The notes below the pieces were generated by a model, which saw nothing but the letters and a program-made list of their open reading frames with translations, made no database searches and was not told the DNA's origin. From Nocardia sp. CDC159 (GTDB lineage: Bacteria; Actinomycetota; Actinomycetes; Mycobacteriales; Mycobacteriaceae): 64,000 bases of DNA. Location: NCBI RefSeq assembly GCF_023740735.1, contig NZ_JAMRXH010000018.1, positions 90,485 to 154,484 of the forward strand, given 5' to 3'. Shown one piece after another: positions 16,414 to 23,874 of the stretch (positions are counted from its first letter, which is position 1; every line of letters starts with the position of its first letter). Made by a program: the position numbers and the translations under genes.

Positions 16414-17304
16414 ATGTCGCCTCGCACCACCAGGCCCGGCCTGGCCACCGCCATCCGGGTGGTCGCCGCCGTGACCGTCGTCGGCAGCGCCGTCGCGGTG
16501 ACGGCCCTGACCGTCCGGCAACACGACCAGGTCACCTCGGTCGTGGTGACCGAAGAGGTGCCGATCGCGCCCGCGGCGCCGCGTCCGGCCACCCCCGCCC
16601 CGGCGGCCCCGGCCGCTCCCGCCGCGCCACCCGCGCACGCCGCCCCGGCAGGTCCTCGACCCGCCGCCGCGGTCCCGCTCGGCACGGGCGGCCCCGCGCT
16701 GTCGGTGGCGATCCATCCCGGGTCGCCCGGTCCCGCCCCGGACCGGTCCACGCCATTGAATACGCAGTCCCCGGGCACACCGGATGCGGTGCCGCTGGCC
16801 GACAGCCCCTTCACCGCACCCACGGCAAACACTCAGCCCGCCTGCCCGCTGGGCTGGCCCGCGCCGCAGCAACAGGGTGGTCTCGCCTCCCTGATCGGCC
16901 TGGCTCCGCTGGCCGGTCCCTTCTCCTCGGAGGCCTTCGCCCTGGGCTCGGTCTATCAGCCGGTGCTGCGGTTGGCCGGGCCGGTGCTGGCCGAGATCGC
17001 TCCGGTCATCGCCCGGTACCAGCCCACCATCGACCCGATCATCACCCAGGTTCAGGGTGTGGAAGCCGTTGTGCTGCAAGCGATCCTGCCCTACTACGGC
17101 CCGTACCGCGGCCAGCTGATCGCCGCCGAGGGTGAGCTGGCCCGCCAGCTGGCGCCGATCCTCGATCGCGTCTACAACAGCGAGGCGGCCGCCTGCTTCG
17201 TGGCCTGGCAGGGGCAGCTCATCGAGCGGGCGAAGGGTGGCCCGGTCCGGGTGCCCTCGCTGGCGCATCCGGGCGCGATCGTGGAGCTGCGGCCCGAGTC
17301 CTGA
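16414..17304 (+). CDS. Membrane-anchored Pro/Ala-rich protein, last gene of the envelope cassette
   Basis: A 296-residue protein of unknown function. It has a basic N-terminus, one uncleaved-looking membrane helix (IRVVAAVTVVGSAVAVTAL), a ~100-residue Pro/Ala-rich linker, and a C-terminal domain of ~150 residues. That domain begins at ACPLGW and is dominated by predicted amphipathic helices (YQPVLRLAGPVLAEIAPVI, IDPIITQVQGVEAVVLQ). Two cysteines (ACPLG and AACFV) could form a disulfide outside the cell. AAGGAG lies about ten bases before ATG 16414, 22 bp after the lipoprotein gene, so it belongs to the same transcript. Confidence 0.65.
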   Translation: MSPRTTRPGLATAIRVVAAVTVVGSAVAVTALTVRQHDQVTSVVVTEEVPIAPAAPRPATPAPAAPAAPAAPPAHAAPAGPRPAAAVPLGTGGPALSVAIHPGSPGPAPDRSTPLNTQSPGTPDAVPLADSPFTAPTANTQPACPLGWPAPQQQGGLASLIGLAPLAGPFSSEAFALGSVYQPVLRLAGPVLAEIAPVIARYQPTIDPIITQVQGVEAVVLQAILPYYGPYRGQLIAAEGELARQLAPILDRVYNSEAAACFVAWQGQLIERAKGGPVRVPSLAHPGAIVELRPES

Positions 17305-17358
17305 TCCTCACGCGACGGAAAGTGGCGTAGCGCACATCCGCGGCAACGCCTGGATTAC

Positions 17359-17379
17359 TTGGATATCCAACTATAGGAT
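17359..17379 (+). promoter_or_regulatory. Operator palindrome and -10 of the valine operon
   Basis: TTGGATATCCAA (17359-17370) is a perfect 12-base palindrome. It is followed after three bases by TAGGAT (17374-17379), a good actinobacterial -10. A repressor on the palindrome would block polymerase. The -35 region (TGGATT at 17351) is weak. The predicted RNA start near 17386 leaves a ~50-base leader to mmsA. Confidence 0.5.
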
Positions 17380-17435
17380 GCCCGTAGATCTGGCGTTCGC
17401 TACGCCGACCCGTCGACCGCGAGGACAGCACTGGC

Positions 17436-18935
17436 ATGGTTCGTGAACTCACACATTTCATCGGCGGACAGCACGTCACCGGCGCATCGGGCAATTTCGG
17501 TGACGTCTACGACCCGAGCACCGGCCGGGTGCAGGCGCGGGTGCCGCTGGCCGCCGTCGCCGAGGTGGAGGCCGCGATCGCGAATGCGGCCGAGGCGCAG
17601 GCCGATTGGGCCGCCTGGAATCCGCAGCGGCGCGCGCGGGTGCTCATGAAGTTCCTGTCCCTGGTGCAGGACGAAATGGATTCCCTTGCGGCGCTGCTGT
17701 CTTCGGAGCACGGCAAGACCATCGCCGACGCCAAGGGCGATATCCAGCGCGGGCTCGAGGTCATCGAATTCGCCACCGGCATCCCGCATCTGCTCAAGGG
17801 CGAATACACCGAGAGCGCGGGCACGGGTATCGACGTGTACTCCATGCGTCAGCCGCTCGGTGTCGTCGCGGGCATCACGCCCTTCAACTTCCCGGCCATG
17901 ATCCCGCTGTGGAAGGCGGGCCCGGCGCTGGCGTGCGGAAACGCGTTCGTGCTCAAGCCTTCCGAGCGCGACCCCTCGGTGCCGCTGCGACTGGCGGAAC
18001 TGTTCCTCGCGGCCGGACTGCCCGCGGGCGTGTTCAACGTGGTCAACGGCGACAAGGTGGCAGTGGACACGCTGCTGCGCGACGAGCGCGTCAAGGCGAT
18101 CGGATTCGTGGGTTCCACTCCGATCGCGCAGTACATCTACGAGACCGCGACCGCGCACGGCAAGCGCGCGCAGTGTTTCGGCGGGGCCAAGAACCACGCG
18201 ATCGTCATGCCGGACGCCGATCTCGACGATGTCGCCGATCAGCTGATCGGCGCGGGTTACGGCTCGGCCGGTGAGCGTTGTATGGCCATCTCGGTCGCGG
18301 TTCCGGTCGGCGAGGAGACCGCGGAACGGTTGCGCGCCAAGCTGGTCGAGCGCGTGCACAAGCTCAATGTCGGCCGCTCCGACGATCCGGGCGCGGACTT
18401 CGGCCCGCTGGTCGGCCGTGACGGTGTGGACCGGGTGAACGACTACATCCAGATCGGCGTGGACGAGGGCGCGGAGCTGGTGGTCGACGGCCGCGGCCTG
18501 CGGGTCGAGGGGTCCGAGGACGGCTTCTTCGTCGGCGCCACGCTGTTCGACCGGGTCACTCCCGAGATGCGGATCTACCGGGAGGAGATCTTCGGGCCGG
18601 TGCTGTCCATCGTGCGCGCGAAGGACTACGAGGAGGCGCTGCGGCTGCCCAATGAGCACGAATACGGCAACGGCGTGGCCATCTTCACCCGCGACGGCGA
18701 TACCGCCCGCGACTTCGCCGCCCGGGTGCAGGTCGGCATGGTCGGCATCAATGTGCCGATCCCGGTGCCGATCGCGTACCACACCTTCGGCGGCTGGAAG
18801 CGGTCCGGCTTCGGCGATCTCAATCAGCACGGCCCGGATTCGATCCGCTTCTACACCAAGACCAAGACGGTGACGCAGCGTTGGCCCAAGGGGCTGAAGG
18901 AATCCAACGCCTTCGTCATCCCGACGATGGACTGA
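17436..18935 (+). CDS. mmsA: CoA-acylating methylmalonate-semialdehyde dehydrogenase
   Basis: A 499-residue aldehyde dehydrogenase. Features are ITPFNFPAMIPLW in the cofactor-binding region, GFVGSTPIA for NAD, and the nucleophile in GERCMAIS. The FNFPAMIP and SAGERCMA blocks are typical of the CoA-dependent MMSDH group rather than of ordinary aldehyde dehydrogenases, which carry a conserved catalytic Glu. It converts (methyl)malonate semialdehyde, CoA and NAD to propionyl- or acetyl-CoA and CO2, the last step of valine breakdown. ATG 17436 has GAGGACA upstream. It leads a five-gene run in which the next gene starts after three bases and later genes overlap. Confidence 0.94.
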   Translation: MVRELTHFIGGQHVTGASGNFGDVYDPSTGRVQARVPLAAVAEVEAAIANAAEAQADWAAWNPQRRARVLMKFLSLVQDEMDSLAALLSSEHGKTIADAKGDIQRGLEVIEFATGIPHLLKGEYTESAGTGIDVYSMRQPLGVVAGITPFNFPAMIPLWKAGPALACGNAFVLKPSERDPSVPLRLAELFLAAGLPAGVFNVVNGDKVAVDTLLRDERVKAIGFVGSTPIAQYIYETATAHGKRAQCFGGAKNHAIVMPDADLDDVADQLIGAGYGSAGERCMAISVAVPVGEETAERLRAKLVERVHKLNVGRSDDPGADFGPLVGRDGVDRVNDYIQIGVDEGAELVVDGRGLRVEGSEDGFFVGATLFDRVTPEMRIYREEIFGPVLSIVRAKDYEEALRLPNEHEYGNGVAIFTRDGDTARDFAARVQVGMVGINVPIPVPIAYHTFGGWKRSGFGDLNQHGPDSIRFYTKTKTVTQRWPKGLKESNAFVIPTMD

Positions 18936-18938
18936 GCC

Positions 18939-20081
18939 GTGTTCGTACTCGACGACGACGAGAAGGCGATCACCGAGACCGCCCGCGCCTTCGCCGACGA
19001 AATGCTCGCGCCCAACGCACTGGAATGGGATGAGCAGAAACACTTTCCGGTCGATGTGGTGCGCAAGGCCGGGTCGCTCGGGATGGGCGGCATCTATGTC
19101 GGTGAGGACGTGGGCGGCTCGGGGCTGCGGCGGCTGGACGCCGTGCGCATCTTCGAACAACTGGCCACCGGCTGCCCCGCCATCGCCGCCTACATCTCGA
19201 TCCACAACATGGTGGCGTGGATGATCGACAGCTACGGCACCGATGCCCAGCGGCATCGGTGGCTGCCGGCGCTGACGTCGATGGACCGGCTCGGCAGCTA
19301 CGCGCTGACCGAGCCCGGAGTGGGATCGGATGCGGCGGCGTTGCGCACCAGGGCCGTTCGCGACGGCGACGATTATCTGCTCACCGGAGTCAAGCAGTTC
19401 ATCTCCGGTGCGGGCAGCACGGACGTATACGTCGTGATGGCCCGCACCGGCGACGCCGGGGCGCGTGGCATCTCGGCGTTCATCGTCGCGGCCGACGCTC
19501 CCGGAATCTCCTTCGGCGCCAACGAGAAGAAGATGGGCTGGAACGCCCAGCCCACCCGGCAGGTCATCCTCGACGAGGTCCGGGTGCCCGCCGAGGACCG
19601 GCTCGGCGTGGAGGGCAACGGCTTTCGCATCGCCATGAATGGGCTCAACGGCGGTCGGCTCAATATCGCCGCCTGCTCGCTGGGCGGGGCGCAGTCGGCG
19701 CTGGACAAGACGGTGGCATATATGGCCCAGCGCACGGCATTCGGGGCGCGGCTGCTGGACAATCCGGCGCTGCAGTTCGAACTGGCCGATATGCGCACCT
19801 CGGTCGAGGCGGCCCGCACGCTGCTGTGGCGCGCCGCCGCCGCACTGGACGCCGATGCCGCCGACAAGGTGGAGCTCTGTGCCATGGCCAAGCGTTTCAC
19901 CACCGACGCCGGATTCGAGGTCGCCAACAAGGCCCTGCAATTGCACGGCGGTTACGGCTATCTGGCCGAGTACGGAGTGGAGAAGATCGTCCGGGATCTG
20001 CGCGTGCACCAGATCCTCGAGGGCACCAACGAGATCATGCGGGTGGTTGTGGCCCGCTCGGTGATTGGAGGAGCGGCATGA
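18939..20081 (+). CDS. Acyl-CoA dehydrogenase (probable isobutyryl-CoA dehydrogenase)
   Basis: A 380-residue flavoprotein of the acyl-CoA dehydrogenase family. It has YALTEPGVGSDA for FAD and substrate contact, KQFISGAG, and ILEGTNEIMR, where the Glu of the EGT motif is the catalytic base in short and medium-chain enzymes. Its place between mmsA and the 3-hydroxyisobutyryl-CoA hydrolase points to isobutyryl-CoA to methacrylyl-CoA oxidation, with electrons passed to ETF. Chain-length specificity itself is not readable. The start is GTG 18939, three bases after the mmsA stop, and the stop overlaps the next ATG. Confidence 0.9.
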   Translation: MFVLDDDEKAITETARAFADEMLAPNALEWDEQKHFPVDVVRKAGSLGMGGIYVGEDVGGSGLRRLDAVRIFEQLATGCPAIAAYISIHNMVAWMIDSYGTDAQRHRWLPALTSMDRLGSYALTEPGVGSDAAALRTRAVRDGDDYLLTGVKQFISGAGSTDVYVVMARTGDAGARGISAFIVAADAPGISFGANEKKMGWNAQPTRQVILDEVRVPAEDRLGVEGNGFRIAMNGLNGGRLNIAACSLGGAQSALDKTVAYMAQRTAFGARLLDNPALQFELADMRTSVEAARTLLWRAAAALDADAADKVELCAMAKRFTTDAGFEVANKALQLHGGYGYLAEYGVEKIVRDLRVHQILEGTNEIMRVVVARSVIGGAA

Positions 20082-21154
20082 GCGACACGAGCGATGAGGT
20101 GCTCATCGAGAAGCGGGACGGGCTGGGCCTGATCACGCTCAATCGGCCCAAGGCCATCAATGCGCTGAATCATCCGATGGCGCTGGCCATTCTGGCCGCG
20201 CTGCGACAGTGGGCGGCCGACGACGAGGTGCGCGCGGTCGTGCTCACCGGGGCGGGCGAGCGCGGGCTGTGCGCGGGCGGCGACATCGTCGCCATCTACA
20301 ACGACGCGAAGGACAGTGCGGGCGGGGCGGATTCGCCGTCGGGCCGGTTCTGGCGCGACGAATACATCCTCAACGCCTATATCGCCCGGTACCCGAAGCC
20401 CTACATCGTGGTGATGGACGGCATCGTCATGGGCGGCGGCGTGGGGCTGTCCGGGCACGGCAGCCATCGCATCGTCACCGAACGCTCCAAGATCGGGATG
20501 CCCGAGACCGGTATCGGATTCATACCCGATGTGGGCGGCACCTATCTGCTCGCGCGCACGCCGGGCGAGCTCGGTACGCATGTCGCGCTCACCACGGCTC
20601 GGATGGGCGCGGGGGACGCGATCGCCGCGGGCTTCGCCGACTACTACGTTCCCTCCGAACAGATTCCGGCGCTGCTGGCCGCGCTGCACACCGTCGATCC
20701 GGAGGTCGCGATCGCCAAGTTCGCCCAGCCCGCCCCGGCATCGGAGCTCGCGGCCCAGCGGGATTGGATCGATGCCTGCTACAGCGCCGACAGCGTCGAG
20801 GAGATCGTGGCCCGGCTGCAGGCCCACGACTCGGCCGAGGCGAACAAGGCGGCAGCGGACGTACTCGCGAAATCGCCCGTGGCACTGAAGGTCACGCTGC
20901 GCTCGCTGCGACACGCCCGCGCGCTCGGCAGCCTGGAGGAGGCCCTGAACGAGGAGTACCGCGTGTCGGTGGCCTCGCTGTCCAGCCACGACCTGGTCGA
21001 GGGCATCCGCGCGCAGGTGGTCGACAAGGACCGCACTCCGCGCTGGCGGCCCGCCACCCTGACCGAGGTGTCCGCCGCACAGGTCGACGCCTACTTCGCC
21101 GACCTCGGCGACAAAGAACTGAATCTCGTAGCGCCGGAAGGACATTCCGCATGA
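20078..21154 (+). CDS. 3-hydroxyisobutyryl-CoA hydrolase (crotonase fold)
   Basis: A 358-residue crotonase-superfamily protein, longer than enoyl-CoA hydratases by the ~100-residue C-terminal region typical of HIBCH. It has GLCAGGDIVAIYNDAK, the oxyanion-hole segment GIVMGGGVGLS, and PETGIGFIPDVGG, with the Glu and Asp used by hydrolases. It releases 3-hydroxyisobutyrate from its CoA ester in valine degradation. ATG 20078 lies in ATGA with the stop of the dehydrogenase gene, and GGAGGAG lies just upstream. Confidence 0.9.
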   Translation: MSDTSDEVLIEKRDGLGLITLNRPKAINALNHPMALAILAALRQWAADDEVRAVVLTGAGERGLCAGGDIVAIYNDAKDSAGGADSPSGRFWRDEYILNAYIARYPKPYIVVMDGIVMGGGVGLSGHGSHRIVTERSKIGMPETGIGFIPDVGGTYLLARTPGELGTHVALTTARMGAGDAIAAGFADYYVPSEQIPALLAALHTVDPEVAIAKFAQPAPASELAAQRDWIDACYSADSVEEIVARLQAHDSAEANKAAADVLAKSPVALKVTLRSLRHARALGSLEEALNEEYRVSVASLSSHDLVEGIRAQVVDKDRTPRWRPATLTEVSAAQVDAYFADLGDKELNLVAPEGHSA

Positions 21155-22044
21155 GTACAAAGGTCGGCTTCCTCGGCCTCGGCCATATGGGCGGGCCGAT
21201 GGCCGCCAATCTGGTGCGGGCGGGCCACGAGGTCCTCGCCTTCGACCCGATTCCCGCCGCCCAGGAGCAGGCGCGCGCCGACGGCGCCACCGTCGTCGAG
21301 ACCGCCGTCGCGGCCGCCGCCGAGGCCGATGTCGTCATCACCATGCTGCCCAACGGACGCATCGTGCTCGACGTCTACCGCGAGGTCCTCGACGCCGCCA
21401 AGCCGGGCACCCTGTTCGTCGACTGCTCCACCATCGATGTCGCCGATGCCAAACAGGCCGCGAAACTCGCTGTGGCGGCAGGGCATCGAGCGTTGGACGC
21501 GCCGGTCTCCGGCGGCGTCGCGGGTGCGGCGGCGGGCACGCTGACCTTCATGGTCGGCGGCGCGGCCGAGGATTTCGCGGCCGCGCTGCCGCTGCTCGAG
21601 GTGATGGGCGGCAAGGTCGTGCACTGTGGCGACGCCGGGGTCGGCCAGGCCGCGAAGATCTGCAACAACATGATGCTGGGCATCTCCATGGTCGGTCTGT
21701 CGGAGGCGATCGTGCTGGGCGAGAAGCTGGGCCTGACACACGAGAAGTTCTTCGACGTGGTCTCCACCGCCTCGGGCCAGTGCTGGTCGCTGACCAGCTA
21801 CTGTCCGGTGCCGGGACCGGTTCCGGCCAGCCCGGCCAACCATGACTACCGGCCCGGTTTCGCCACCGCCCTGATGACCAAGGACCTCGGCCTGGCCGCC
21901 AACGCGCTGCGCGACAATGGCGTGGACGGGCGGATCGGCCTGCTCGCGGCCGAGATCTACGAGCGGTTCAACCAGACCGATGCCGGACGGGACTTCTCCG
22001 CTATCGTGACCGACATCCGCCGCCGATCGGGAGAGGGACAGTGA
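21151..22044 (+). CDS. mmsB: 3-hydroxyisobutyrate dehydrogenase
   Basis: A 297-residue NAD-dependent beta-hydroxyacid dehydrogenase. Features are GFLGLGHMGGPMA for the dinucleotide, DAPVSGGVAGAAAGTLTFMVGG for substrate, and GQAAKICNNMMLG with the catalytic Lys. The later SYCPVPGPVP and DYRPGFATALMTKDLGLA segments are characteristic of HIBADH rather than tartronate-semialdehyde reductase. It makes methylmalonate semialdehyde, the MmsA substrate. Start and stop both overlap neighbouring genes (ATGA and GTGA). Confidence 0.94.
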   Translation: MSTKVGFLGLGHMGGPMAANLVRAGHEVLAFDPIPAAQEQARADGATVVETAVAAAAEADVVITMLPNGRIVLDVYREVLDAAKPGTLFVDCSTIDVADAKQAAKLAVAAGHRALDAPVSGGVAGAAAGTLTFMVGGAAEDFAAALPLLEVMGGKVVHCGDAGVGQAAKICNNMMLGISMVGLSEAIVLGEKLGLTHEKFFDVVSTASGQCWSLTSYCPVPGPVPASPANHDYRPGFATALMTKDLGLAANALRDNGVDGRIGLLAAEIYERFNQTDAGRDFSAIVTDIRRRSGEGQ

Positions 22045-22817
22045 CCGACTTCGAGACCATTCTGCTGGAGCGCAAGGGGCGGGTGGCCCTGATCACGCTG
22101 AACCGGCCGAAGGCGCTCAATGCGCTCAACTCGCAGGTGCTCGCCGATATCACCGCGGCGCTGGACGAGCTCGAGGCCGATGCGGGCATCGGCGCGGTCG
22201 TGCTGACCGGTTCGGAGAAGGCCTTCGCGGCCGGGGCCGATATCAAGGAGATGCAGTCCAAGTCCTATATGGACATGTTCCTGGCCGATCATTTCGCGGG
22301 CTGGGATCGGCTGACGGCCTTCCGGAAGCCGATTATCGCCGCGGTGGCGGGATATGCGCTGGGTGGCGGGTGTGAGCTGGCCATGATGTGCGACATCCTG
22401 ATCGCGGCCGATACGGCGAAATTCGGCCAGCCCGAGATCAAGCTGGGCGTCATCCCCGGCATGGGCGGCTCGCAGCGGCTGACCCGCGCGGTGGGTAAGG
22501 CCAAGGCCATGGATCTGATCCTCACCGGCCGCAATATGGATGCCGAGGAGGCCGAGCGGGCGGGGCTGGTCTCGCGCATCGTCCCGGCCGCCGACCTGGT
22601 GCCGACCGCCCTCGAGGTGGCCGAGACGATCGCGAACATGTCGCTGCCCGCGGTCATGATCGCCAAGGAGGCCGTCGACCGGTCCTTCGAGACCACGCTG
22701 TCGGAGGGGCTGCGGTTCGAGCGCCGGGTGTTCCACTCGCTGTTCGCCACCGAGGATCAGAAGGAAGGGATGACCGCCTTCGTCGAGAAGCGGGCGGCGA
22801 AGTTCACCAACCGCTGA
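22041..22817 (+). CDS. echA8: Enoyl-CoA hydratase (EchA8-like)
   Basis: A 258-residue crotonase close in sequence to mycobacterial EchA8 as I know it: LITLNRPKALNALNSQV, AFAAGADIKEM, AGYALGGGCELAMMCD and GMGGSQRLTRAVGKAKAMD. Both active-site glutamates are present (the CELAMM and FGQPEIKLG regions). It hydrates 2-enoyl-CoA, here probably methacrylyl-CoA, the one valine step otherwise missing from the operon. The GTG start overlaps the mmsB stop. A hairpin follows, so it is the last gene. Confidence 0.88.
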   Translation: MTDFETILLERKGRVALITLNRPKALNALNSQVLADITAALDELEADAGIGAVVLTGSEKAFAAGADIKEMQSKSYMDMFLADHFAGWDRLTAFRKPIIAAVAGYALGGGCELAMMCDILIAADTAKFGQPEIKLGVIPGMGGSQRLTRAVGKAKAMDLILTGRNMDAEEAERAGLVSRIVPAADLVPTALEVAETIANMSLPAVMIAKEAVDRSFETTLSEGLRFERRVFHSLFATEDQKEGMTAFVEKRAAKFTNR

Positions 22818-22822
22818 CGCGC

Positions 22823-22841
22823 GCGGCCGTCGGACGGCCGC
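22823..22841 (+). terminator. Terminator hairpin after the valine operon
   Basis: GCGGCCGT-CGG-ACGGCCGC, an eight-base perfect stem five bases after the enoyl-CoA hydratase stop. It has no T-run. It directly abuts the -10 of the next gene. Confidence 0.55.
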
Positions 22842-22847
22842 TAGCCT
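22842..22847 (+). promoter_or_regulatory. -10 element (TAGCCT), probable leaderless start
   Basis: TAGCCT lies seven bases before ATG 22855 with no ribosome site, right after the terminator stem. Confidence 0.45.
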
Positions 22848-22854
22848 GATCGGC

Positions 22855-23361
22855 ATGTCGAAACGCCTCGTCATCGCGGTTGCGGCCGTCGCCGTGGCCG
22901 CGGTGGCGGGCTGTGCCGGTCCCGACGGCGGGCCGACGCCGGTAGCCACCTCCAGTCCGGTGCAGGCCGCGGGGGAGGCGCTGTCGATCGGCGAGTGCGG
23001 GGCGGCGAGCGATGCGGATATCGCGGCGGCCATCGGGTCGACGCGGGCGCGGCAGACGGTGCGCAATCCGATGCGATGCCGCTGGGAGGCCGCGGACGGG
23101 AGCGCGGTCACCTTCGCGTGGTTCCGCGGCAGTCCGATCGAGGGGCGCACGCCGAGTGGTGCGGGGGATCGGGTGAGCCGGGTGCGGCTGGGCGGGCACA
23201 CCGGAAAGCTGTGGCCCGCGGACGGTTTCTGCGAGATCGCGGTCGGTTCCGGGGCGAGCGACTTCATCGACTGGCGGATCGACACCGCGCCGGGCGCTGG
23301 GGCACAAGCCTGTTCGGCGGCGCGCCGACTCGCCACCGGTACCCTGGACCGGGCGGAGTGA
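22855..23361 (+). CDS. DUF3558-like lipoprotein, first copy
   Basis: A 168-residue lipoprotein with the signal ending AVAGC-AGP. The mature part has the DUF3558 layout: an ECGAASDADIAAAIG opening, MRCRWEAADGSAVTFAWFRGSP in the middle, and a final pair of cysteines, probably two disulfides. These small surface proteins are abundant in Nocardia and relatives and their function is unknown. The next gene codes for a protein of the same length and layout, so this is a tandem duplicate. Transcription probably starts at the ATG itself. Confidence 0.75.
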   Translation: MSKRLVIAVAAVAVAAVAGCAGPDGGPTPVATSSPVQAAGEALSIGECGAASDADIAAAIGSTRARQTVRNPMRCRWEAADGSAVTFAWFRGSPIEGRTPSGAGDRVSRVRLGGHTGKLWPADGFCEIAVGSGASDFIDWRIDTAPGAGAQACSAARRLATGTLDRAE

Positions 23362-23366
23362 GCGCG

Positions 23367-23873
23367 ATGCGGATGGTTCGACTGGCGGCCGTCGCGCTCG
23401 TGCTGTTCGTCGCGGCCGGATGTGCCTCGGGCGCACCGCAATCGGCGCACAAAGCCCCGGCCGAGGTGAATCAGCTGGACAACTGCGGTCCGCTGGCGGA
23501 TACCGATATCGCGAAGCTGGCGCACGCCGAATCCGTACACCCGCAGGGCGGTCCGATCGTCTGCGGCTGGGAGGGCGAGTATCCGGACGGCGGCGGCATC
23601 GTCGATATCACCTATGCGTGGCTGGCCGGGGATTCCCTGCTGCGGGAGAGTCAGGTGGCGGCCGAATTCGGTTATCGCACCGAACATCTGGTGCTGAGCA
23701 GTTTCGGCGGGCTGCTGTGGCGGGATCCGCGCGATCCGGGCAGCTGCGGGGTCTCCGCGGCCGATTCGGGGACCGTCACCTACTGGGTGCAGAACCGCAG
23801 CCATGCCGCCGAACCCGATCCGTGTGCCGCCGCAACGGAATTGGTGCGGTCCACCGTCAAGCTCGACGGCTGA
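23367..23873 (+). CDS. DUF3558-like lipoprotein, second copy
   Basis: Also 168 residues, with lipobox VAAGC-ASG. It matches its neighbour in layout: NCGPLADTDIAKLA, IVCGWEGEYPDGGG, GSCGVSAADS and a final Cys (DPCAAATEL). I start at ATG 23367, ten bases after GGCGGAG; GTG 23358, which overlaps the previous stop, and ATG 23373 are alternatives. The two copies have diverged considerably outside the cysteine framework, so the duplication is old. The gene ends one base before the convergent Hsp70-like gene. Confidence 0.72.
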   Translation: MRMVRLAAVALVLFVAAGCASGAPQSAHKAPAEVNQLDNCGPLADTDIAKLAHAESVHPQGGPIVCGWEGEYPDGGGIVDITYAWLAGDSLLRESQVAAEFGYRTEHLVLSSFGGLLWRDPRDPGSCGVSAADSGTVTYWVQNRSHAAEPDPCAAATELVRSTVKLDG

Positions 23874-23874
23874 C

